From Ktedonobacteria bacterium (GTDB lineage: Bacteria; Chloroflexota; Ktedonobacteria; Ktedonobacterales; JACDGC01), in the NCBI GenBank assembly GCA_027459705.1, contig DAIDHM010000110.1:1-62735 (forward strand): a stretch of DNA of 62,735 bases. Direction: 5' to 3'. A program made the translations under genes and the position numbers. The notes under the pieces are model-generated. The model did no database searches, was not told the origin of the DNA, and saw nothing but the letters and a program-made list of their open reading frames with translations. Below are positions 8,766-16,855 of the stretch, one piece after another. Each line of letters begins with the position of its first letter. Positions within the stretch are counted from its first letter, which is position 1.

Positions 8766-9287
8766 TCACGGCGTCGGCGTGGCCTGCGGCGGCTCGGTTG
8801 GGAAAGGATACTGGGTCGGCAAGATCGTATAGAACGTATAGGTAGACGCTACCTGCTGGTTCCCAATCGAAACCGTGACATAGATCTGTTGCGGTTGTAA
8901 TGGGTTCCCATCGGCGGTCGTCTGGAAGGCCGCATAGCCACTGGGGTCCGTCCCAACCGTCTGGTTGCGAACACCAATGATCGAAAAATTCACCTGGGCG
9001 CCTGCGGGCGCAGTCGGCGGTTGCGTCATATCTGTCGGCTGCTTGCGCACCACCGCGTAGATCGTGATATTATCATGCAGAGAAGGCGATGGATTAGAGA
9101 CCCAGGCCCCAACCGTATAGGTTGGGAACACGGGGGTGGGAGTGATATTTCCACCACCTACGCTATAGAGCACGCCGCCGCTACTCGAAGTGGCAGGCGT
9201 GCTGGCGGCCGCGCTACACCCGGCGACAATCAACAGCAGGCAGAGGGAGAGCGCCTCCCCAATGCGTTGCGATATTTTCTGCGACAT
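8766..9287 (-). CDS. Predicted lipoprotein, function unknown
   Basis: A 173-residue secreted protein. Residues 1-24 form a lipoprotein signal peptide with lipobox IVAGC (C24), so it should be anchored to the outer face of the membrane. A Ser/Thr/Pro-rich linker precedes an immunoglobulin-like beta domain (about 55-150) containing an AWVSNPSPSLHDNITIYAVV strand pair. It closes with a Pro/Thr tail. Such domains often follow bacterial Ig-like or invasin-like folds, but no enzymatic motif is visible. I do not recognise a named family. Confidence 0.7.
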   Translation of the reverse strand: MSQKISQRIGEALSLCLLLIVAGCSAAASTPATSSSGGVLYSVGGGNITPTPVFPTYTVGAWVSNPSPSLHDNITIYAVVRKQPTDMTQPPTAPAGAQVNFSIIGVRNQTVGTDPSGYAAFQTTADGNPLQPQQIYVTVSIGNQQVASTYTFYTILPTQYPFPTEPPQATPTP

Positions 9288-9441
9288 CTCTCAGTTTCCC
9301 TTTTCCATGCGCCAAATGATACGCGAAACATTCTCCCGGCACATTCTCGGCCAGGCCATGCATCGGAGACCATGCGAGTAGTTAGACTTTAGCGGATAGT
9401 CGAGAGATTGGCAATCCCCATAGGACCATACGCGACCGGGG

Positions 9442-9852
9442 TTACGGGCGTCCCTGGCCATCGAACACGACGCCACGCGCCCATCGTTGCGCCAACCGCG
9501 CGCGAGCGATACATCGCTCTGCTTCTTCCGGATCAACCACGTCATCCGCAACTTCCGGCGCGACCTGGCTATAGAAAACCTCAGGATAATACCCCGAAAG
9601 TGCCGCTGCCGCCTCCACGACACTTTCGGGCGCATTGACGAGCATACTCAGCGCACGCAGATCATGATCATACGGCGCGCGATGTCCATTTCTGAAGACA
9701 TACACGGACTGGAGCGCTTTTTCAGCACTCTGATTACAGGCGTCGGCACATGCATAAAAGCGACCAATCGCCTGCTCTAATCCGGCAGTGACCAGATCTT
9801 GCGTAGCTTCAGCAAAGGTGCTGAGAGCCTCGAATGCCGATGCATCATTCAT
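9442..9852 (-). CDS. HEPN domain protein
   Basis: A 136-residue, mostly helical protein. The central part (about residues 27-75) matches HEPN domains: helix one ends in NQSAEKALQSVYVFRNGH and is followed by RAPYDHDLRAL, which contains the Rx4H motif used for RNA cleavage by active HEPN proteins. HEPN proteins are commonly paired with MNT nucleotidyltransferases as toxin and antitoxin, but no such partner is adjacent. The two minus-strand neighbours are a membrane protein upstream and a lipoprotein downstream. The C-terminus is acidic then basic and unfamiliar. Confidence 0.7.
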   Translation of the reverse strand: MNDASAFEALSTFAEATQDLVTAGLEQAIGRFYACADACNQSAEKALQSVYVFRNGHRAPYDHDLRALSMLVNAPESVVEAAAALSGYYPEVFYSQVAPEVADDVVDPEEAERCIARARLAQRWARGVVFDGQGRP

Positions 9853-9903
9853 GACAGATTCCTTCGTGGCGACTCGGGTCTGGTCGCGTTTACCGTGTGC
9901 TGC

Positions 9904-10587
9904 TTACTGGCTGGGCACGTCAAAGAGCGCGCCATACTGGGTGATGATCCAGCCATTACTCGAAGTGTAAATGAAGTTCAGCGTGATGTCATAGGTCTGG
10001 GCTTTAATCTTACCCGCACCGGCACGGGTGACGGCATACGTCGCTTTGCCAACTTGATCGTTGGTTGTGCCGCCTTGTTGCGATCCGGGGACCAATTTCC
10101 AACCAGTGATCGCTCCCATGGCGGCATTGGCATTTTGGGCTTTCGTCGTAAAATCCTGTAAACTAATCAAAGGATCGAGGGTGTCATGGGCTGCGCCATA
10201 GTCATCGCCCTCCATCGCGGTCCAGAATTTGGTTGCCGTGCTGGCGATGGTGCCGCGTTGGCTCAACGCCCCTCCCAGGACCGCGCCCCCCGCCAGCGAG
10301 ACCACACAGAGCACCACAATCGCGCCGATCATCGCCGCAAGGGTAATCGGATTCGTGAAAGTGCGCAGTGGCCGACGTGCATTGCGTTGAAATTCTTCGC
10401 GGCGCGATCGCAACCGCTGACGCCGCTGATACCGTTCTTCGCGAGTCTCGCCCTGCGTCACTGCCGGCGTGAGGACCACGGCCTGGCGCATTTCCTCTTG
10501 CAGCGATTGATAGCGCTGGACAACATCAGGGGGAATCTCGCGGGAAGGCGGAATGTCACCTGGGGTCAATCCGTCGCGGTCTCGCAT
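9904..10587 (-). CDS. Single-pass membrane protein with extracytoplasmic domain, unknown
   Basis: A 227-residue protein. The N-terminal 75 residues are charged and include a strongly basic stretch (about 48-72). One transmembrane segment follows (about 79-108, ITLAAMIGAIVVLCVVSLAG). The C-terminal 115 residues form a compact domain with FWTAMEGDDYGAAHDTLDPLI, similar in character to NTF2-like or DUF4878-type domains found outside the membrane. No catalytic motif was identified. It lies 51 bases upstream of the HEPN gene on the same strand. Confidence 0.65.
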   Translation of the reverse strand: MRDRDGLTPGDIPPSREIPPDVVQRYQSLQEEMRQAVVLTPAVTQGETREERYQRRQRLRSRREEFQRNARRPLRTFTNPITLAAMIGAIVVLCVVSLAGGAVLGGALSQRGTIASTATKFWTAMEGDDYGAAHDTLDPLISLQDFTTKAQNANAAMGAITGWKLVPGSQQGGTTNDQVGKATYAVTRAGAGKIKAQTYDITLNFIYTSSNGWIITQYGALFDVPSQ

Positions 10588-10777
10588 GCTTGGCTCCTCA
10601 TAGATCTCTCTGGCCTGGATAGCGACTGGTGGCGTATTTTATGGGAAGACGTTGTCGGCAATACAACGCTATGCTTTTTATAAACGCACCATCACGGTCA
10701 CCGCGCACGCCAGTCTTCGATTTCCATCCTAGCATGATGCGACGACTGGCGCAAGTCTTCGTGGTACCTCGCTGCCC

Positions 10778-11479
10778 CTACAAGGTCATTGCTGGTCGGG
10801 CAACGACCAGGCCCCAGACGTTTCGGGCTCCCGACGCGCGCAATGCGGAGGCACAGGCATCCAATGTGGCGCCAGTCGTGAGAATATCATCGACCAGCAG
10901 GATCGTTTGGTTAATAATACGGTTGGCCTGGGTTCCGGTAGCGCTAAAGAGACCAATAGTGTTAGCGCGCCGGTCACGTGCATTGAGAGTGTGTTGGGTG
11001 GGCGCGGCGCGCGTGCGTTCCAGTACATGCGTCAGATAGGGGCGCCGCAAATGGCGCGCCACGTGTGCCGCCAGCAGATCGGATTGGTTGTAGCCGCGTG
11101 CGCGCTGTCGATCGCGCGGCATCGGAACGGTGGTAATCAGATCGATTGGGTCGCCCGGCCGCGCCTGCCAGACACGGGCGAGTAGTAACCCGAGTGGCGC
11201 GGCCAATTGGCGCTTCCGTCCGAACTTCAGTGCCAGCAAGGCGGGGCGGAGGGGTGGATCATACACACCAACTACACGGATCCCCGTCAAATCATGCATC
11301 TGCTGCCCACAGACATGCGTCAACGTGGCATTTCGCGGTTGATCACAGGTGGGGCAACGCGCGACTGACCACCCACTGACCACGGTGCTGAGGCAGTGGG
11401 GACAGAAGGCGGCGCCACGCTTCCCGCACCCACCACAGCGCGGCGGGAAGAGACTGTCAAGTAGTAACTGCCACATCAT
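10778..11479 (-). CDS. comF: ComF family protein (phosphoribosyltransferase-like)
   Basis: A protein of about 233 residues. An N-terminal zinc-binding segment (CGGCGKRGAAFCPHC) is followed by a second CxxC region (RCPTCDQP). The C-terminal type I phosphoribosyltransferase domain carries the PRPP-binding loop ILLVDDILTTGATL. ComF supports DNA uptake during natural transformation in some bacteria; in many genomes it is present without known competence. ATG 11479 is chosen because AGGAGGTGAGC precedes it; a longer frame from 11548 lacks a site. No other competence gene is in the window. Confidence 0.88.
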   Translation of the reverse strand: MMWQLLLDSLFPPRCGGCGKRGAAFCPHCLSTVVSGWSVARCPTCDQPRNATLTHVCGQQMHDLTGIRVVGVYDPPLRPALLALKFGRKRQLAAPLGLLLARVWQARPGDPIDLITTVPMPRDRQRARGYNQSDLLAAHVARHLRRPYLTHVLERTRAAPTQHTLNARDRRANTIGLFSATGTQANRIINQTILLVDDILTTGATLDACASALRASGARNVWGLVVARPAMTL

Positions 11480-11531
11480 GCTCACCTCCTGCTGCGAGTA
11501 TAGCAGAAAGCTTGGCGCGATGCGAACGCGA

Positions 11532-11915
11532 TCAGCAGGGCGGATCAAAGATAATCAGATCCCCAACCTGCGTCCTGGTCGCCGCCAGGACCCCCACTGG
11601 CAATTCGACGACGCAGGCCGCCCGTGGATCCAGAGGACCGATCCGCCAGGGGCGCAAGTTGCGGACGGCATGCAGCACGCGACCCGATGCGTCAAGATAC
11701 AACGCATCGATGGCGCAACGCATACCAAACATGTGGATGCTCGAACAGGGCTGCAAGATCAAGCCTTCGCCCGCTGTGACATGACGCTTCCCCAGCCAGC
11801 CTACCAGGCGACTAATCGGATCATTGGCGAGGCGGGCTTGCTCTGCCAAAGGCTCGCGGCGCGTCACGTTGCGAATGCGATGGGCAAGAGTGTTTGGCAC
11901 TGTTGAAGAAGACAT
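11532..11915 (-). CDS. DUF192 family protein
   Basis: A 127-residue protein with the DUF192 core: the RLVGWLGKRHVTAGEGLIL strand, the CSSIHMFGMRCAIDALYLD segment, and a C-terminal PWRIGPLDPRAACVVELPVG. Family members are often exported or lie beside envelope genes. This one shows no signal peptide, and its biochemical role is unknown. The stop lies 53 bases upstream of the comF start. Confidence 0.8.
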   Translation of the reverse strand: MSSSTVPNTLAHRIRNVTRREPLAEQARLANDPISRLVGWLGKRHVTAGEGLILQPCSSIHMFGMRCAIDALYLDASGRVLHAVRNLRPWRIGPLDPRAACVVELPVGVLAATRTQVGDLIIFDPPC

Positions 11916-12005
11916 AAGAGGGCGATTCCTTTCGCATTACAATTCCATGCGCCACTGCTCAGCATGCGGCATACCAGACAACGCGCTTCGCAGGTATAGC
12001 AGGGA

Positions 12006-14246
12006 TCAATCCACACCAACTGGTGCGATGGTGACGGCGATACCATTCTGAATCGCATTGCCCGAAAGCGGCTCAATCACCACCGTGGAAAGGAGGCGGT
12101 TGGCATTTTGCCCTGCATGCGCGCGCGCCACCTGCTGGCGGGTACCGGGCAGATCATGCCCCCACCCATGCGGCAAACTCACCACGCCGGGCATTATCGT
12201 GTCGGTCACCGCGACGGGTGCCTCCACGCTGCTGATTGCCGACGTGATCCGCGCCACCTCACCAGCGTGCAAACCAACCAGCGCGGCATCAGCGGGGTGC
12301 ATCAGCAGCGTGCAGGTGGTAGGACCTTTCACCATTGCTGGGAGATTGTGGAACCACGAATTGTTCGATCGCAATTCACGCCGCCCGATCAGGGTGAAGG
12401 GCGCCGCGGGGCGCGCCAACCGCGTCCGCAGACGATCCAGATCGGCCAACAATGCTGAGGGGGCCAACTCAATCTTCCCCGATGGGGTGCGCAAAACCTC
12501 CGGGATGCGCGGTTGCAGCGGTCCAAGATCGATACCCTGGGGCGCGGCTTCCAGCACCGCCAGCGAGAGTCCGTCCGGGTGCGTCCCGAAGCCATCGCCA
12601 TATGGGCCAACCCGGAGCAGCAGATCCAGCAGGCGCTCTGGTCCTTTACGTGGCGCCAGAGCTTGCAGGATCTCCCTGGGATCACGTCCGGCAATCAGCG
12701 ATTCCGCGAGCTTCACCTCACGCATCACCGCGTCATTGACGGTCTGATCGTCGATCTGGGTGCACGCCACGCGTGGATCCAGATCCATAATGATCGCCGT
12801 CAGGCTCAGCAAAATCTCCCACTCGGCCAGGCTCCCCTCTGAGCGCGGAAAGACCGCTGGAGAATAGCGCGCAACGTTGTGGATGGCCAGCTGTGAGAAC
12901 GCGATATCATAGTGGCTCCGTTCCAGCGGCGAGGGTGGTGGCAGGATGACATGAGCATAGCGCGTCGTCTCGTTGAGATATGGATCGACACTGACCATGA
13001 AGTCCAACTGACTCAACGCATCTTGCAAGCGTTCCGCATCTGGTGCGCTGAGGGCGGGGTTGCCCGCGACGGTGATCAGCGCGCGAACCTGACCCGCACC
13101 GGGCGTCAAAATCTCATCGGCCAGCGTCGCGGTCGGCAATTCGCCGAAGATCTGCGGCAATCCCCGGACCCGGCTCCGGATCGAGCTCTGGCGCATACCC
13201 CGCCCTTTACCCGGCGCGCCGCTGGTATTGCGCGCGCCAGCGGCGGCGCGTGGGAAGAGCGCGCCGCCCACGAGGTCCAGGTTGCCTGTTAAGACATTCA
13301 GGACGTCCACCAGCCAACTCGCCAACGTCCCAAACTCTTGCGTGCACGTACCAATGCGACCATAGACCGCCGCGCTGGGCGCCGCGGCCAAATCACGCGC
13401 CAGGCGGCGGATCGTCTCGGCCGCAATCCCGCAGGTCTCGGCCACAACCTCCGGGGTGAAATCACCCAGCGCGGCGACGACCGCATCCAGGCCCGCGGTG
13501 TAGTCCAATAATCGACCAGGTCGCGCCAGCTGTTCTGCGAGGATCGTCTGCGCCATCGCGGCGAGGAGCAGCGCATCCGTCCCAGGTCGGATGAAATGGT
13601 GCTCGTCGGCTTCGTCCGCGGTACGAGTCCGGCGAGGATCGATCACGACCACTTTGCCGCCTCTGGCGCGCAACGCCCGCAAGCGACCACGCATATCCGG
13701 CGCGGTCATCAAACTGCCATTGGAGACGAGGGGATTGGCGCCGAGGATCAACAGGTAATCGGTCCGATCCACGTCGGGGATGGGGATACTGAGCATATCG
13801 CCAAAGAGGAGCGCCGATGAGACCTGCTTTGGCATCTGGTCCAGTGTACTGGCCGAGTAAATATTTCGCGTTCGCAAAGCGCGCGCGAGTACGGCGTTAT
13901 AGAGCTGGTTCGAGAGGCTATGGATGTTCGGATTACCCAGATAGATGGCGACGGCGTCCGGCCCTTGCGCCGCGCGGATTGCCGGTAGCCGCGCCGCGAT
14001 AGCGGCAAACGCGGCTTCCCAGCTGACGGAATGCCAGCCATCCGCATCTCGGACCATTGGCGACCGCAAACGGTCCGGATCAGCATCCAGGTCTTTGAGA
14101 CCAGCGCCTTTGGGACAGAGGTAGCCATGGCTGAAGACATCGCCTACCGCGCCACGAATTCCCTGGACCGTCCGCCCTTCGGTAGTGATCTCTAAGCCAC
14201 AGGTCGCCTCACAGAGCGGACATATCGTGTGGTGTGTCATCGTCAT
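12006..14246 (-). CDS. Molybdopterin (bis-MGD) oxidoreductase with one 4Fe-4S cluster
   Basis: A 746-residue member of the DMSO reductase/formate dehydrogenase superfamily. The N-terminal cluster ligands are C9, C12, C16 and C44 (CPLCEATCG, then LCPKG). The molybdopterin body includes LGANPLVSNGSLMTAPDM and VVVIDPRRTRTADEAD. A C-terminal molydopterin-dinucleotide-binding domain contains RRELRSNNSWFHNLP and LPHGWGHDLPG. ATG 14246 follows GGAGGTCAG. No membrane anchor, iron-sulfur partner subunit or Tat signal is visible, so it is probably a cytoplasmic single-subunit enzyme of unknown substrate. The residue that ligates Mo (Cys, Sec, Ser or Asp) could not be settled by eye. Confidence 0.87.
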   Translation of the reverse strand: MTMTHHTICPLCEATCGLEITTEGRTVQGIRGAVGDVFSHGYLCPKGAGLKDLDADPDRLRSPMVRDADGWHSVSWEAAFAAIAARLPAIRAAQGPDAVAIYLGNPNIHSLSNQLYNAVLARALRTRNIYSASTLDQMPKQVSSALLFGDMLSIPIPDVDRTDYLLILGANPLVSNGSLMTAPDMRGRLRALRARGGKVVVIDPRRTRTADEADEHHFIRPGTDALLLAAMAQTILAEQLARPGRLLDYTAGLDAVVAALGDFTPEVVAETCGIAAETIRRLARDLAAAPSAAVYGRIGTCTQEFGTLASWLVDVLNVLTGNLDLVGGALFPRAAAGARNTSGAPGKGRGMRQSSIRSRVRGLPQIFGELPTATLADEILTPGAGQVRALITVAGNPALSAPDAERLQDALSQLDFMVSVDPYLNETTRYAHVILPPPSPLERSHYDIAFSQLAIHNVARYSPAVFPRSEGSLAEWEILLSLTAIIMDLDPRVACTQIDDQTVNDAVMREVKLAESLIAGRDPREILQALAPRKGPERLLDLLLRVGPYGDGFGTHPDGLSLAVLEAAPQGIDLGPLQPRIPEVLRTPSGKIELAPSALLADLDRLRTRLARPAAPFTLIGRRELRSNNSWFHNLPAMVKGPTTCTLLMHPADAALVGLHAGEVARITSAISSVEAPVAVTDTIMPGVVSLPHGWGHDLPGTRQQVARAHAGQNANRLLSTVVIEPLSGNAIQNGIAVTIAPVGVD

Positions 14247-14631
14247 CGTCTGACCTCCTCCAATTGCTGCACGCGGGGTTTTTAGCAGCATCATATCATG
14301 CGATGACCAGCCACACGACCGACGCAATGCGCCCAACCACAACCAGATAAGCGACGCCGCAGATCCACCGTCATGTGACGCTATCGTGCATTCCAATTGG
14401 ACACACTCTATGAGCCACGACCATGTTGGCCAGCTTGTGGATATGCTTAGAGATCATGAGGCGGCCGTACCATGATCAGACATTATGCATGCCGCGATGG
14501 TTTCTCTTTCACAACCTTGCTAGACCTATCATGTCGCTGGCGTTTGCTACCAAAGTGGAGCGTCCCCGTCGCTATGGGCCATTCTTAAGATCACAGACTG
14601 CATCGACGAACTCCACCGCGGAGCGGCGAGA
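14247..14631. other. Intergenic stretch without a convincing gene
   Basis: These 385 bases separate the molybdenum enzyme from the DHFR-like gene. Short frames on both strands lack ribosome sites and family-like sequence. No clear hairpin, repeat or promoter was seen. Confidence 0.5.
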
Positions 14632-15162
14632 TTACGCGGGGATGTAGGTCAATTTGATCACATCGTCGCTAATCCGTTCATGCGTCATGAGGCGGAGCGG
14701 TGGCCGGGGTCCAGCGAAATATGGTTTGCCATGACCAAGGACAACGGGGTGCAGGTAGATGCGATACTCATCGATCAGGTTGAGTTCCGTGAGGCTCTGT
14801 GCCAGGGCCGGGCCAGCCACTTCGATCTCCCCCTCGCGCTCGGACTTCAGTTCTTGAATCGCGCGCTCCAGATCACCCTCAATCTGCCTGGCATTGGGGC
14901 CGACCGATATCAGTGAACGCGAGACGACCCATTTCGGCTGCTTCCGCCATGCCATCGCGAAGGATTGTTCCTCTGCATCCCATTCAGGATGATTGTCATC
15001 CCAGATTCGCATGACCTCATACATGGTGCTACCGTAGATACTACCAGCCTGCATCTGGGCCTCCATAACGAAGTGGCGGAAGAGGGTGGGGCTCGGCGCA
15101 AAGGCCAAATGGTCAACATAGCCGTCCAGTGACTGGTTCATTCCGAACACAAGCTTAGCCAT
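14632..15162 (-). CDS. Dihydrofolate reductase / RibD C-terminal family protein
   Basis: A 176-residue protein with the DHFR-like fold of the RibD C-terminal family (YwjB/YyaP group). It starts MAKLVFGMNQSLDGYVD, has the GSTMYEVMRIWDD segment, the EGEIEVAGPALAQSL nucleotide-binding stretch and the DEYRIYLHPVVLGHGKPYF strand pair. ATG 15162 has AGAGTGAG before it. These stand-alone proteins are probable NADPH-dependent reductases of unknown substrate. It sits just outside the tRNA-Leu island. Confidence 0.85.
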   Translation of the reverse strand: MAKLVFGMNQSLDGYVDHLAFAPSPTLFRHFVMEAQMQAGSIYGSTMYEVMRIWDDNHPEWDAEEQSFAMAWRKQPKWVVSRSLISVGPNARQIEGDLERAIQELKSEREGEIEVAGPALAQSLTELNLIDEYRIYLHPVVLGHGKPYFAGPRPPLRLMTHERISDDVIKLTYIPA

Positions 15163-15293
15163 AAAACTCACTCTTTCATGTGGGATATCTGCGCGGCACC
15201 AGGAGCGCGATGCACTCAATCTATCATAACGCGCGCGACTGGGCCAGTTTGGAACGATATCTCATGGAAAGCATTGGCGCTCGAACGTGATGA

Positions 15294-15364
15294 AGAGCGC
15301 AAAAGACGCGTGTGGGGCGAGCGCGACTCGAACCCGCACGGTGTCTCCACCAAAGGATTTTAAG
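15294..15364 (-). repeat. Distal partial copy of tRNA-Leu 3' half (attR-like), island 1
   Basis: This 71-base stretch matches 16673-16743 with four mismatches by my alignment. It covers the tRNA-Leu region from the anticodon loop to the 3' end plus about 20 flanking bases. It lacks the 5' half and cannot make a tRNA. Together with the intact tRNA it brackets the DUF433/DUF5615 module in direct orientation. Confidence 0.85.
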
Positions 15365-15580
15365 ACTGAACAGACGTTCTTTCAAGGGGGTGTTCAACGC
15401 GCCACACATGGTGTAGAGCGGCTTCATTTCATGGCGAGCAGGCAGCGCAATGCAGGGCTTTGATCGGTGTTGCAGTAGAATTGCAGTACGCTATTTTAGC
15501 GGCGGTCTGCTACAACAGCAATCTTGTGTTGTTCTGTGGTATCATGATATGACTGGATTTCTTGCAAAGGGGAAGAGGGT

Positions 15581-15910
15581 ATGCAAACACTCACTGATGT
15601 CAAATATATTGTTCGTGATCCTGCCGTCCTCAATGGCGTGCCAACGATTGAAGGACACCGCATTGCGGTGTATCACCTGGCGTGGTGGTATCGCCAGGGG
15701 CAAACGGCCGAACAATTAGCGCACGAATTTCATCTGGCCCTTTCCCAAGTCTACGCAGCCTTGGTCTATTACCTGGATCATCAGCAGGAAGTCGATCAAC
15801 AACTTGAAGACCAGGAAACTGCGTTTCATGCACAAGCGGATGCCCATGATTCACCAATCGGGCGGCGCATACAAGCCTTATTGCAGCAGCAGCCATCTTC
15901 TGAAGCCTGA
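15581..15910 (+). CDS. DUF433 antitoxin-like protein (VapB45-like)
   Basis: A 109-residue protein with the DUF433 core: YIVRDPAVLNGVPTIEGHRIAVYHL, then a helix-turn-helix-like stretch YRQGQTAEQLAHEFHLALSQVYAALVYY. DUF433 proteins are found as antitoxins beside PIN-like toxins, for example in the VapBC45 group. The start has GGGAAGAGGG seven bases or fewer upstream. The DUF5615 gene begins 7 bases after its stop, the usual antitoxin-first order. The C-terminal 30 residues are charged and Gln-rich and would be the toxin-binding part (inference). Confidence 0.85.
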   Translation: MQTLTDVKYIVRDPAVLNGVPTIEGHRIAVYHLAWWYRQGQTAEQLAHEFHLALSQVYAALVYYLDHQQEVDQQLEDQETAFHAQADAHDSPIGRRIQALLQQQPSSEA

Positions 15911-15917
15911 GGCTGAC

Positions 15918-16253
15918 ATGCTCCGTTATTATCTCGATGAACATCTCCCTCAGGCGTTAGCGGAACAACTTCGCGCTCGTGGCCTCGATGCGGTGATGAC
16001 GGCAGAAGCGGGAAATGCTAATCAACGGTTGCCGGATGAATCGCAGTTAGCGTTTGCCGCGCGTGAAGGCCGTGTTCTGGTCACCGAAGATCAAGATTTT
16101 ACGCAACTTAACTTGCAATTCGCGAATCATCGCGGCATCATTTACTTTCCGGCCAAGCTCAGCGTCGGATCCATGGTCCAATACCTGGAGCTCTTGGCAT
16201 TGACCACCGAGGCCGATGACATTGCGGGACAATTGATCTATGGAAGGTGGTGA
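15918..16253 (+). CDS. DUF5615 PIN-like toxin candidate (VapC45-like)
   Basis: A 111-residue protein starting MLRYYLDEHLPQALAEQL, with a first acidic residue D7 as in DUF5615/Mut7-C proteins. The second acidic motif is VLVTEDQDFTQL. These acidic positions match the metal site of PIN-type RNases. The open frame extends upstream to 15804 inside the DUF433 gene; ATG 15918 is chosen from family length and gene spacing. It is intact, unlike the copy in the tRNA-Arg island, so this pair could be functional. Confidence 0.85.
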   Translation: MLRYYLDEHLPQALAEQLRARGLDAVMTAEAGNANQRLPDESQLAFAAREGRVLVTEDQDFTQLNLQFANHRGIIYFPAKLSVGSMVQYLELLALTTEADDIAGQLIYGRW

Positions 16254-16451
16254 GCAGTTGCTAGAACAGCCTTCCACATCGGAAAGTGAATATGATCGGC
16301 TGTCGGCATCCTCAATCAGCTGATCGATCTCGTCGGCAATGAGGAAACGCATCCTTTGGCCTCATTATTGGATGTGATCGGCACACTCGTCGCCCAGTAC
16401 GAAACTGAATATGTTCCCATTCCGGCTTGGCTCAATCCGCAAAAGGCATGA
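16240..16451 (+). pseudogene. Decayed HigA-like antitoxin fragment
   Basis: A frame starting at ATG 16240, overlapping the DUF5615 stop by 14 bases, reads STSESEYDRLSASS and then stops. After a frameshift the next frame continues as ILNQLIDLVGNEETHPLASL, then LLDVIGTLVAQYETEYVPI, to a stop at 16451. The combined peptide resembles the N-terminal part of HigA/COG5499 antitoxins (EY, LID..G..E.HPL, LL, YE). The helix-turn-helix part is missing. This looks like a frameshifted, truncated third gene of the module. Confidence 0.6.
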
Positions 16452-16672
16452 ACAGCAATGCATGCGCTTATCGCCGGTTTCATGAAGTTGGATACCTGGC
16501 CGGGTATCGATGATCTAGCAGTACCACTGGCACAGGTTGTTCATTGATCTGAATTGGTTGCGTTAGAAAAGCACATTATTCAGGGCATGGGGTGTCCGGA
16601 CAACAATTGTATAAAAACGCCCACCGACGGATGGTTGCATCAGCGGTAGGCAAAGATCATCAGGCCGCATAC

Positions 16673-16743
16673 AGAGCGCAAAAGTCGCGGGTGGGGCGAG
16701 CGGGACTCGAACCCGCACGGTGTCTCCACCAAGGGATTTTAAG
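16673..16743 (-). repeat. tRNA-proximal copy of the 71-base direct repeat, island 1
   Basis: The partner of 15294-15364. It lies inside and just past the 3' end of tRNA-Leu. The offset between copies is 1379 bases. Confidence 0.85.
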
Positions 16744-16774
16744 TCCCCTGCGTCTGCCATTTCGCCACCGCCCC
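16692..16774 (-). tRNA. tRNA-Leu (UAA)
   Basis: An 83-base type II tRNA. The 7-bp acceptor stem is GGGGCGG with TCGCCCC (one G-U pair), and the discriminator is A. The anticodon stem GGGGA/TCCCT encloses loop CTTAAAA with anticodon TAA. A long variable arm (TGGTGGAGACACC) and a T-arm GCGGG/CCCGC with TTCGAGT are present. CCA is not encoded. Confidence 0.95.
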
Positions 16775-16785
16775 ATGGTAACCAC

Positions 16786-16791
16786 AGTATA
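16786..16791 (-). promoter_or_regulatory. -10 element (TATACT) for tRNA-Leu
   Basis: TATACT on the minus strand, 11 bases upstream of the tRNA 5' end. No strong -35 is visible. Confidence 0.5.
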
Positions 16792-16810
16792 GCACATGGG
16801 CTGGATCGTT

Positions 16811-16847
16811 GCCAGGGGATCACACATTCAACGTGTGATCCCCTGGC
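16811..16847 (-). terminator. Perfect hairpin after the UspA gene
   Basis: Arms 16811-16825 and 16833-16847 pair over 15 bp with a 7-base loop. It begins 8 bases beyond the stop of the UspA-type gene. No T-run. Confidence 0.65.
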
Positions 16848-16855
16848 AGCGCGGT

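Noticed and set aside
14423-14647. 74-codon plus-strand frame between the molybdenum enzyme and the DHFR-like gene
   Set aside because: No ribosome site, no recognisable domain, and its end overlaps the 3' end of the opposing gene.
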